Source of the DNA: Saxidomus purpurata
Taxonomy: Eukaryota > Mollusca > Bivalvia > Venerida > Veneridae
DNA length: 64,000 bases
Assembly (NCBI GenBank): GCA_022818135.1
Contig: JAFMSR010000019.1
Location: 563,655 to 627,654, forward strand
Reading direction: 5' to 3'
The notes under the pieces are model-generated. The model made no database searches. It worked only from the letters and a program-made list of their open reading frames with translations, and was not told where the DNA came from. The first letter of the stretch is position 1; each line of letters opens with the position of its first letter. This document shows positions 1-10,145 of the stretch, piece by piece. Position numbers and translations under genes: made by a program.

Positions 1-2474
1 TTATTATAAAATCTTGCTACCACTCACTTTCATATATTATAAATTGTGCCGACCATCCTTTTTAAAGATAGTTCTTGTTCAAGTCAATATACTACAATTT
101 CAACCAGGTATCAAATTAAAGAGCACGTGTATTAATTTCTATCGAAAATTTAAGTCAGCATTGCTCATGAATATTAATTAGTCGAAACTTACAACCTGTT
201 AAGGTTACACTATATATTCCGTTGTATTCAGTTTTCCTACGATGTCTTCTTTTTCAAATATCTAATTATTGGTTAAATACAAACATTTAAAATGTAGCTC
301 ATTGCATGTCGTTTAATGATAGTAATGCGCTTTTAAATGGTACACACATCAAAAGTGTATCTCTGTTAGGGCCATTTTGCCACTTTGCGCGTCTTATCAA
401 TTTTAGAACTTGGCATAAATAATAGCTGACTTCATCTGAATAACTCTAGTACATTTTAGGTATATGGTGGCAAACTGAACCTTAATATACATCATGACTC
501 TCTTGTGATGTTCATATATGCTACCCATGCGGCATAACCCAAAAGATGTTTTTAGCTGCCATCTTGTTTTTATCATCTCCCTTTATTATGACTCTCTATA
601 CATAAATTGCTGCGAATAGAATTATCTGAATTGCCTTTTACCTTTTAAAAACACATACATCGGGGAGCATACATTGGTTCCATTGATACTCTTGTTTTGA
701 TAGGTATCTGTTCTACTTAAATACAAATAATCAAGATTGAAATGAAATAGATTGGGTGTGACAGGAAAAATGGTGAAACAAAAATGTCAAAAGGCCCTGA
801 TGCAAGAACGTTACTTCCTGTATTGAATATTTATCGAACAGCGTTATATTGAATTCAATAGTAATGTGAAATATGTGTAGCGGCACAAGTTAAAAGGAGT
901 ATGTCTAATACTGTCTTTGAAACTAAGCAACTGTCTTGTATAAAGGTAAATGTACATCGGTAGTTGTCCTTTTCAGTATCTGCCCTAAACAATATGTGCC
1001 TCTAAATGTGTTATTTTATTTGATGAAATATGTTACTGTAAAATGCATAAATCTAGGTGAAGCCATAACATTACTGTCATGCATTAGACCATGATATCCT
1101 TTTAGATAAACATTCAGTAGTTAACACTGTTTGATAAATAGTGATGTTAATAAAGGAAACATGCATGCAAAAGTGCAACTCAGACAACTCTCGAAAATAT
1201 CATACAGAGTGCAGATTTTACCTATATTTATTTCACAATTTCTTTGTTCTCCTCTTCATCTCGTCAATGCACAATTGTTGTATTGATCGTATGCAGCAGC
1301 TCGCGATAATTTCTTCTTATTTTGAGATATCCACATAATGTAAATACAGAGCGTGATTTGACTATCTGATTATCTTAATAACGTTGATTTAAACTAAGTT
1401 GAACTTTGTTGTTTTATGGACATTGCCTTTGAAATACTATAATCTTACTTACAAATGAAATAAGTATAGAGTTCGATTAAAGAATACCTTTACGCTACAC
1501 CTACGTCGTCAGAAAGAACATGCATATTAATCGCTTTCTTTACAATAAATTATTTTGGCAACAATTGGTAACAGCTACTTGTTACTGTAGCAAAATAATC
1601 TATGGGTGTTTTCTAAAGTATTAAGTAAATTACTTTTCATACAATTTTCTTTCTGATGAACCACTTCACAACTTACGTTTCGAATTGAAAGGAAGATATA
1701 TCATAGCCTTGTTCACTCACCACTGAAGATAATTGATTAATTTTATATTCAATATATTTCGATCGCGAATTATCATACCTGATCTTCGATTAGTTAATAA
1801 TTTGCACTTTCTTGACAGATTGAATTCAGTTTTCATCCATGTGCTGAATTTATATCTGTAATTGTGATATATTCTCCATTTTATACATGTAAAGTAAAAT
1901 AGCTTTACATTTTAACTGTAAACTTTTCAGCACCAAGCTTTTCATTTGTATAATAAAAACGCGCGTTTAATTTTACAACGGTAACCTTACATTTTAATTG
2001 TGATATTTCCAACACGAAAATCCACTTTTCGCCGGAATGTAAAATCAGACTTTAAATTCTAAAAAGTTAACCTTCAATACGGAATGATTTAAAAGTGCCT
2101 CATATAGTATTGAATGCTTTATAAATTCATTTATATAAGTACATGTATATACATGTACATAAATTAAGGCAATACAAAGTCATATCATAGAAATCTACTC
2201 TTACAACGCTTTCTTAAAAAAATATTACATTAGACTCTTTATCAAAATAATAGTGTTTAAAATTATAATGTAGATATTATTCCAGCCCAAACACTTTCTT
2301 CGCTCGAATAGCTAATTTGTATAATTACTTACCTTTTCGGGCATATTCACAATTACATTATAAATCTGCTTTTTGGATGTATTTTTATATTTATTTCTGT
2401 TATTGTAAGGAAGAAGCATGGTATGATATATTTACATCACATGTGTGTCATGTTGAGAATGTCGTCATTTTCAG

Positions 2475-2597
2475 TGCGTGACTGGTACAGTGAGAATGGC
2501 ACATAAAGATCGTATCGTCATGGTGATTTGGGATGATGGATGGCCAGGCGGACCTTACATAGTAGGAACAGGATGCCATCACGTGACACTCATCTAA
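2475..2597 (+). CDS. Terminal exon of a MIB/HERC2-domain protein (5' part outside window)
   Basis: The exon follows a good acceptor (polypyrimidine then CAG at 2472-2474) and reads 40 codons to TAA at 2595-2597. It encodes the second half of a MIB/HERC2-like domain: GTV near the start, a central V-x-V-x-W-D-D-G motif, then a V-G-T-G turn. The equivalent exon of the complete gene at 41892-42011 has the same length class, phase and ending. The family's Y-D-[LV] near the C-terminus is replaced by C-H-H-V, so this copy is less canonical. In gene 3 the preceding exon lies 3.4 kb upstream, so the partner here probably lies left of the window. By analogy it would end a B-box/coiled-coil protein. MIB/HERC2 domains bind substrates or ligands in ubiquitin ligases such as Mindbomb. 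Function here is inferred only. Confidence 0.6.
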   Translation, partial: CVTGTVRMAHKDRIVMVIWDDGWPGGPYIVGTGCHHVTLI

Positions 2598-3001
2598 ATA
2601 TATTTGTACACAGTTTTATAATATTGAGAAAAATACTGTTTACTATACTCAGTTTTTCCTGTACTAAATATTCATATATACAATGGCATATGATAAGATG
2701 ATAGATTGAGTTTCGTGTAAATGGAGATGAAGTTTAGTTAGTGAAACTACAATTACATACAATGTATGTATAAACGCGTGTATCTCTAATATGTCAATTG
2801 ACTGTACAAAAACGTGTTGAATGCAGAAAAGGTAATGCATTTCAGCATATTGAGTTTTGTTAAAATGGAGGCGAGGTTTGATGAATGAATCAACAATTAT
2901 CATTTCGTTTATTTTCAATAAGACAGTTTATTGTACATGTAAGAGAATGTCATTGTAATGTATTTCAGCATGTTCCAAAGCATATGTAATGACATTTTGT
3001 A

Positions 3002-3011
3002 AATAAATAAA
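3002..3011 (+). terminator. Candidate polyadenylation signal
   Basis: Overlapping AATAAA hexamers lie about 400 bp after the stop of the 2475-2597 exon. The same motif lies about 410 bp after the stop of the paralogous exon in copy B (42418). Position and conservation between copies suggest the 3' end of the transcript. In AT-rich DNA such hexamers are frequent, so this is tentative. Confidence 0.3.
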
Positions 3012-3913
3012 AACAATTTTCTTACTATTTCTATTTTGTCAATTCAGTTAGACTAGTTACAAATACGTTAACTGTATTTACTTCAAATAAATTAAATAAA
3101 TGTTTTCTGCAAAAAACAAGAATTCTGATTTGTGAATTCATATTCAACGCATCCCAAGACCTATCATGTATTAGTGCTTTAGCTCTGCAGGAAGGATAAC
3201 TGTGTTAAGCAATTACATTCAGTGCTGTCAGATTTATTCCCATTCAATAGCAATTCCAATCACTGTCGTCTATATAAATGAAGAAAGTACGCCACATGTG
3301 TCATGAATATTTAACATATGCTGAGTACAACATTGCTTCGAATGTGTGGGACACCATAATATCTTGCTTTTAAATTAAACGCAGTCCTCACATCACACAG
3401 AAATGGAAAGGCGGAACGGCGTACGAATTGGCAATGGTGTTTGTTTATGTGGCGCTGTTATATTGCGACTGCATTTTCTGAAAATTAATGTGTCTACATA
3501 ACTTCATGAGTTAAACACCAGATTCAGCTCTTGTTAAGGTATTACCAGCGGAAGTTTTTTCTTATCATCGCTACTTGAAAGGATTAGTACTAGACACATG
3601 CACTACGTACATGTAAAAAAACAAAAGCCAATACGCTTCAACTCGTGACAATAATTCAAAGATCTTATATGGGTCGTAGAAAAAAAGAGGATGAAACAAG
3701 TCAATTAAGTTATTCAATGTGGTCCAAGAAACCGCAGCTTTTTTAAACGTGTAAAATATCGCCACACCCAAACCATGAAATGGCTTCATGCAAGAAACAT
3801 CCCGGCTAAGTTATATCTTCATTGGCGTAGTGGTGTTTGAGAATATGTCATTTGAAGGAAATACTTAACGGACGTATTAGTAGTTTCTGTCATGAGCACG
3901 AGGTTCAGATCGA

Positions 3914-4010
3914 AATATCCGTCACCGAGGGTAACTGTTTTGGCAGGAACGAGGCTCTGCCGAGTTCCTGTAAAACAGTCATCCGAGGTGACGGATATTT
4001 CCATCAGAGC
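3914..4010. repeat. Foldback palindrome with GAGGCTCTGCCGAG centre
   Basis: Two arms beginning with ATATCCGTCACC are inverted around a central GAGGCTCTGCCGAG. The arms pair over roughly 40 bases with a few mismatches. The duplicate at 44590-44645 keeps the left arm but has lost the loop and most of the right arm. The same centre occurs in an unrelated foldback at 34608-34722, so this looks like a small foldback mobile element rather than a gene part. Confidence 0.65.
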
Positions 4011-4552
4011 CAAGTGTATCATGATGGAAACGTTTTCTTGCGTACCGTCTTGCACTTTAAAGTAGTTTTCGAAAAGCAATTTATCAAAATGATTAATTAT
4101 CATGAAAAACAAATGATTTTCCGACGTTGTGTTCGGGAAATTGACGTCACAATGTTTATAATGTTACGTCATAAGTAATTCACGAGAGTCGTCTGGCATA
4201 GGAGGGGTGCCAGACCGGTTTTTCCGGCATGGGCAAACTCACCAGAAATGCCGGTCTGATATGCAAGAAAACGTACGCCGTACGCCGGACGGAATGCGAC
4301 CCAAATACAAAGGGCATTTATGGGTGTGATTAAGATGGTTCTACAGAATTACTGGGGTGTAGTAACTCAACGCATGTGTTTGGTATACGAACCGTGCTAA
4401 AATGTTATACAGTAAGTCTATAGGAACAAATTTAGTGCAGTCATACCCATAAAGTTAGACCAGGTACTAGTCTGATAAAATTTATGTTTTTTCAATATAC
4501 TATCTTTCATGCACTATTTCCAGTCTATTGTATATGATTTTGTTTTGTACAC

Positions 4553-5347
4553 AGTAGTCTGGTTCCCTGTCGTACTGGCATGCTACAGTACGTCAGGCAA
4601 AGCTCAATAATGGCGGCGCCCAGTGGATGCTCAAAAGTATACTGTTAATATAGTGAAAATGATCATTCAAAACTAATATGCTAATTTGAAATAGTTATTG
4701 ACATAGTTTTAAGGTGTTTTTAATGCGCAATCTGTGAACGTTGTAAACGTTGAAAAAGTTGGACCAGTAAGTGTACTATATTTCGGACAAGTTACTTAAA
4801 GGGACATTTCGGATGTGACATTTTGTTATGGTATTTTTTTTTCGCCATAGTCGAGCTTAAAATGTTTATATTTAAATAGTAAAAGAATAAAAAAAAACAA
4901 AAAAAGAGAAAAAAAAATATCGCCGGTGTGATTCGAACCTCAGCCGTAAATTAGTGCGTCAGTGACTTACCCATTGGGCCACGGGGAATGATCTAAACTA
5001 GATTGATTAAAAAAGACACGAATATTCAATTCCTATATAAAACAGCCTCGAGGACAATAGTTTACAGACTAAATATCCGAAATGCCAACGAATATCTACC
5101 ATGTCCGGAAATACGGCTATTTTTCCTGTTTTTTATTTCTCGTTATATTTTACTGGTCAATCAAATATTAATAGCAATTTAAATTGGGTTTGTATTGACA
5201 ATCACATACTGCAAGGTTTTTTGAATGCTCAACTCCTACATAAAACCCCCTATTAACTCAACGTACACATTTTATAGTATGGGCGCCGCCATTATTGAGC
5301 TTTGCCGGACCCGTAGCGTATGGGTAGGGGCAGGTAACACCAGACTA
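4553..5347. mobile_element. 795 bp inverted-repeat DNA element, absent from copy B
   Basis: The ends are inverted: TAGTCTGGT at the left matches the reverse complement of the right end, and an inner block at 4596-4622 is repeated inverted, and looks identical, at the right (starting 5280). The element is flanked by TGTACAC on both sides (4546-4552 and 5348-5354), and possibly by an eighth mismatched base. Copy B (around 45181-45189) has a single uninterrupted TGTACAC, so it is the empty site. A 7-8 bp target duplication fits the hAT-like superfamily, but no transposase is present, so this is a non-autonomous element of uncertain class. It contains a tRNA-like segment at 4917-4987. Confidence 0.85.
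4917..4987 (-). repeat. tRNA-like (SINE head) segment
   Basis: On the minus strand it shows a box A-like GTGGCCCAATGGGTAAGTC and a box B-like GGTTCGAATC with tRNA-like spacing. The acceptor ends do not pair convincingly and there is no CCA-like context, so I read it as a tRNA-derived repeat inside the 795 bp element rather than a functional tRNA gene. Confidence 0.5.
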
Positions 5348-6439
5348 TGTACACTGGAGCAGTTTTATCATATGAAGTCGGCGCTGGGTAGTAGACTGGC
5401 TCTAGAACAAAACCGATAGATATTTATTAGTAAAAGATATATTTTAGGGTCTGGTGACTAGGCTACATAAAGTTAAATGAAAATAAAAAGGTACGAATTG
5501 CACATTTATTTGAACGTTTGTATCAGGTAAGTACAACATTTTTTTAACAAAGTATTGTAAAAATATGGAGAGAAAATATGATAAATGTACCAAAAGTACA
5601 AATCAAAGCACTGAAAGTACTCTATACATTGAAATGAAATGCATTCGAAATGACTCTTTACAATAACACGCCTAAATGCACTGTATCTTATTTAACACAT
5701 ATATTTAATAAAACTAACACGAAAACATAAAACAAAACACGTGATGTCTCAAAGAAACCAGTACAACTGGCGTCACATTGGCAATTGGACACAAATATTC
5801 GCCTCAGAAACACATATTACTGGAATCTTTTAAATAAAATATATATCCGTTTAACAACGTAAATATCCGTTTAACAACGTATATGTGCGTTACACATATA
5901 ATAAACTAGTTAACATTTGCAAACAATTTAAGTTTAGTTTTAGACGTCAGCTAATACATTTTGCCAAACATTTGTTCCAGCGGTGTTTATCGCCTAGTAA
6001 ACAATAAATTTGAGTACTGATACCTAGTACTTTACAGCATTTTGACGGCATATCGTTTCGTGCGTTGTTTATGGCATAATATCATTTTTTTCCTTTTTTT
6101 ATATAATTTTCTTTTTATACATTGAGAAATAAACTCGTGAGTCATGTTAGAATTATAAAATTATTATTGAACAATTTCATAAAGCGAATTGTAAATGCAC
6201 TAGTAAATCTATAACGCTACAATTACACGATTTGTAAGCACTTTTACTTTTGTGTCAATGTGCAGAAATGGAATGAATTTAAACATGTATTAAAATCTGA
6301 CAACAGATTTCGTACCTTTTGAACTTGCTTAAGTCTTACCAAAAAAACATGGTCAAGATGTTTCAAATATTGCTCTCTAATAACTAGAAAATGGCCACAC
6401 AACAAATTGTGCACTTTTAAAACAGTGTTCTGAAATTCA

Positions 6440-6730
6440 AATATATAGAGGATAATTGTTGTTTTCGGTGTAAGATCACGTTATAATTTCAGCGAGTGGG
6501 CACCAAAAGTGATATTTTCACTACTTTTGGTGTTCACGAGTGAAATTATCGTGAACTTACACCGATACCAACAATTTTTCTGTTTATTTTATGGCTAAAA
6601 CTTTACTTATATTAAGTTTGTTTCTATAAAACATCGAAAATGGCGGGAAACGTCACCAGAAAACATAGAACAAATGACGTCATCTAAACGACGTCATCGT
6701 CGCATGGTCTCCAGCATTAATAACGCTCGG
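6440..6730. mobile_element. Foldback MITE, copy 1
   Basis: It contains an inverted pair: a GTGTAAG...CACGTTATAATTTC arm and its complement GAAATTATCGTGAA...TTACACCGA, around CACCAAAAGTGATA/TATCACTT-like cores. A following part holds GACGTCAT...AACGACGTCATCGTCG. A diverged second copy with the same order of motifs lies at 52545-52870. No coding capacity. The remaining DNA from 6730 to 8280 shows no gene I can support. Confidence 0.65.
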
Positions 6731-8264
6731 TATACTTTTTGACGTAAATCCGGGCTAAAGATTGCAAAAACAGTGAAAAAAAAATGGTAATCCACTGTTT
6801 CAAAACTGTGGATTATCACTTTTATTTCACTGAGAAAACTCTATACTTCACTGGAAAACATAAAATAATACATAATAACGATATCTGTATGAAAACGCTT
6901 AGTTTTACAACAAATAAAATATAAAACACGTATAAAATGCAGATTATATATTAAACAGATTGATTCGGCGACACGCAACGGCTCTTTTTGCCGTGGTTTC
7001 AAATTGTTGCATTCTATATGCATCATTTAACCATTTTGCATTGTTTTCTTTGAGAAGCGGATATCGCCAAATGGTTCCATGGTTTATTTCGCCATTTTGA
7101 ATTGGTCCGCTATTTTGTAACGAAATGGCATCGTCATTAGTTTTGTCCTTGATAAAGTGTTTTTACTATGATAATTAAGTCCTCCTGCGGAAGTCGTGAT
7201 TCCGCCATTTTGGTTTTCATGTGGTCTTGCACTTGTATCGGAAGTGGACTGGTAGTTACCGGCAGAGGATGATTAGGGCCTTGGAGCAAATTTACAAAGT
7301 CCATTACCGCTGCCCTGCAACGGCATACGCGTTGTTGCCATAGTTACAGGTTCGCCTCGAGTGCAGTTCCCGTAACTTATCGGTAGCAGACGTGTTGTTA
7401 GCGGAATATTTTGTTGCAAACCAGGTAAGTAAGGACATGAGTTTCCTAGCAAAGGATGTCCCGATCCAGAGACTTGGGACTGGTGCCCGGATGAATTTGA
7501 AAGCTGATGCGCCTGTGCATGATGATGATGACCTTGACCTTGAAATTGAAGGTTTGGTGGCTGATAGGGTGGTGGCGGTATATCTTCGAAAATATAAGAC
7601 GGGATTCTCGCCTATGTTCTCGTGGGATAGAAGCCAAATTTAGTGTTCGGCCTCCGTGACCGTGCAGATCTAACTGGGTGTTGATACTTTCAAAGAATGA
7701 CCTAATAGTAGTTTTCGGAACTTGATCGACTGTACTGAGAAAACGAGTGTTCTCTGTCCGAGAGCGAAGGATTGAAATAGAAGATGTCGTATTAATACGA
7801 AACTGGCGGTATATTTGTTTTAAGTAGAGAGACAGCTTTTTGTTTTCGTGATCAAAATGTTGCGGTTATTAATGTTGTTACTCTTGATTATGCTTATAAT
7901 TAGATGATTTCACATTGTTGTACATTGTAGCTGTTTTCAATGGCGAAAATGTTGAATAACAAATGTACAAAATGTACATGTAGTAAATCATTTTTACAAG
8001 TGCGGCTGAAGCGCTTTGAGTTTTTTTTTCAATGCATTTACCTTAAGTTAGAAATGAGTTGAGTGAATTTTTATAAAGCTAATGATGTGTACATATCTCT
8101 CTGTTTTTTAACTGGCACATTGAAACAATTAAAAGTTATTCAAACTGATGACATACTCTGATTCACGGACATTTAAAGAAATATGTGGCAAATGTTCATT
8201 TCCATTGAAGATGCAAATGACGCGAAACAGGTATTTTTTACTTAAATGCGCTTATATATGTAAA
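6731..8264. other. No recognisable gene
   Basis: Short open frames occur here, including one of 83 codons at 7392-7643, but none has family resemblance, a splice pattern or a paralogue in the window. I see only AT-rich unique sequence. Confidence 0.5.
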
Positions 8265-8416
8265 TGTACTTTAAATAACACCGACCAATAATGGTCGCTA
8301 TACAAATAAGGATATATGTTTACAGGTAAATGAAATGGTTTAGTTTTATCAAATTCTAGAAAGGAAGTGCTTGAAATGGTACATTATTAACTCGATGTAT
8401 TCTTGTCATAATCATC

Positions 8417-8812
8417 ATGGAGGTGCCTGGTAAGAGAACAGACACAGATGAAAGAGAAAGTGATTTTAAACCAGAACACGTATGTGAGCCTTGTCAAGAT
8501 GACAATGTAACAACACAAGCAAGCGGTTGCTGTGAAGATTGTGGAGAGTATATGTGTGACACGTGTTTGAGACATCATCCAAGGGGAAAAGTATGCAGAC
8601 GTATTCATAGATTTAGACATGGCCGATGTGCCTGATTACAGGGTTAAGAAAATGTAATAAACATAATGAAGAAACAATCAAGTTATACTGTCGGAAACAT
8701 GAACATGTTTGATGCAGAGATCGCATGGTTTTTAAACACAATGTTTGCAAGTCTGAATACATCAAAGCTGTATTGAAAGAGTTTCATGAAAACAAGAAAT
8801 TTAATGAATTAT
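8417..8812 (+). pseudogene. B-box protein pseudogene related to gene 3
   Basis: The first 60 codons match the start of gene 3 (36197) closely: both begin MEV-x-GKRTDTD, followed by the same first B-box with C-x2-C, C-x2-C and C-x2-C pairs. After the cysteine-arginine at the end of B-box 1 the frame is lost: a shift gives a premature TGA at 8633. The second B-box can still be followed in another frame (YCRKHEH near 8685, then SEYIKAV near 8753), with a further in-frame TGA at 8709 and TAA near 8810. The coiled coil and MIB/HERC2 parts are absent. About 150 bp of upstream DNA also matches 36047-36196, so the copy arose by DNA duplication including the 5' flank, not by retroposition. Confidence 0.8.
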
Positions 8813-9184
8813 AAGTTTTCTTGAATAATAATAGCAGTACGTTTTAGTAACAATAATAATAGGTATGTTTGAACGTATTTTAGAAATGTGGGATGAAAAA
8901 TTAATACCCTACCCCATACCACTATTCAGCATAAAATGTTACTTCAATTTAATTATATTGAATTTTTTCTAAATGTTTGGAATCGTTCAACTTTGAGAAC
9001 TGCGTATTTTTATACTTGTTTTATTTAAATCAATACTTCGGATTATCATATAGGTAGGCTAGTAACGGTTAAATATAATATTAAAGTTGTGTGATCACTT
9101 TAAATGTTGCTGATTAAAATAGATCCTTAACAGAATAACGACAGCAGTAGCTACTGTAAAACAGTGATACTGTACAGGACTGTT

Positions 9185-9440
9185 GTTGGCATCGAAAGCT
9201 AAATGGCTAGGACGTCGTCTCAGGAACGGGAGGTCCCGGGTTCGAATCCCAGTCGGAGCACGAGGAGTGTCCTTGGGCAAAGTCACTGAAACCACACGCG
9301 CCTCCGTTTACCCAGCTGTAAACGGGTAGCAGCGATGGAAAACTCGCAGCCTCTCTCTCGCGAATGTGATGACATCGTAAACGAGTGTTTGAGAGCGTTT
9401 CAATAAGCTAGTGAGCTTTCTTCGTAATCTAACTAAAATA
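9185..9440 (+). repeat. tRNA-derived SINE
   Basis: A tRNA-like head carries a box A-like CTAAATGGCTAGGACGTCG and a strong box B, GGTTCGAATCCC. It is followed by GTGTCCTTGGGCAAAGTCAC and ACCCAGCTGTAAACGGGTA, the conserved body seen in many marine-invertebrate SINEs. The right end is approximate, near an AATAAA-containing AT-rich tail. Confidence 0.75.
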
Positions 9441-9699
9441 AATTCGTATAGACTACGGTAAAACAAGGCTGACATACGGCATGACGTTCCTTTATCGAAG
9501 GTGATTTTTGCGGTATCAATGAAGTAATACTGCTTGTCCTGTGACTTTGGAACATGGTGGGGGTAAGAGTGAGGTTGGGTGCGCACCATAAACCGGTTTA
9601 AGCTCCCCAGTGGTGTTTTTGCCACTGACCGTTCCAAGGCGGTGCCCCACTGTGTTCCTTTAATTGTTCGTTTTGTCCTCGTGTGTTTGCTTTGTATGC

Positions 9700-9795
9700 T
9701 AGTGTGTGTTGGTAGTGTATATGTGTGTGTACATGATTGTGTGTGTGTGTGTGTCGTGTGTGTGTGCGTGTGCGCGTGTGTGTGTGTGTGTGTTG
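9700..9795. repeat. (GT)n microsatellite
   Basis: Interrupted GT/TG dinucleotide tract of about 95 bp. It opens long frames on both strands that are artefacts of the repeat. Confidence 0.9.
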
Positions 9796-10039
9796 GTGGT
9801 GTGCACTTCTGGGTGCTGTGGGGTTCGTTTTGGGGAGGCTGCGTTTTTGGTACGTGGCATTCCCTGTTTGATATTATTTTTGTTTTTTTGTTTGTATCTA
9901 TAGTTGTAATTTCGAATTTAGAAGCAGTTTTATAGTCCACATTTTCTCTCTCTCTTAAAAGTATTTTTATATAAATCAGTGCATGATAACATTCCTTGTC
10001 CTTCGCCATAAAATATTTAACGTTTATTTTCGCACGTAC

Positions 10040-10145
10040 GATATAGGTCTGCCACTGTTCTAGTGGTAAGAGCCGCTGACTTGAACTCACTGTAACCTTA
10101 CATAGATCGAGAGTTATGGGTCCGACCCTGCTTCCGACGTTGTAA
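10040..10145 (+). repeat. Second tRNA-derived SINE head
   Basis: Box A-like CTGTTCTAGTGGTAAGAGC and box B-like GGGTCCGACCC at tRNA-like spacing with a long variable part. It differs from the SINE at 9185, so it represents another family. Probably degenerate. Confidence 0.5.

Larger units (their letters stand above)
575..6210. repeat. Segmental duplication, copy A
   Basis: This stretch matches 39850-45816 in the same orientation, with shared landmarks in the same order: the MIB/HERC2-like terminal exon, a candidate polyadenylation signal, a GAGGCTCTGCCGAG palindrome and an AT-rich tail with CCGTTTAACAAC. The copies are diverged by substitutions and by several insertions. Copy A alone has about 620 bp between roughly 645 and 1260, and a 795 bp inverted-repeat element at 4553-5347. 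Apart from the 2475-2597 exon I see no gene here. Boundaries are approximate, judged by eye. Confidence 0.85.

Noticed and set aside
3571..3789. Minus-strand frame shared in part with copy B (about 43850-43950)
   Set aside because: The shared part is explained by the segmental duplication; frame is not kept along its length and no family is recognised.
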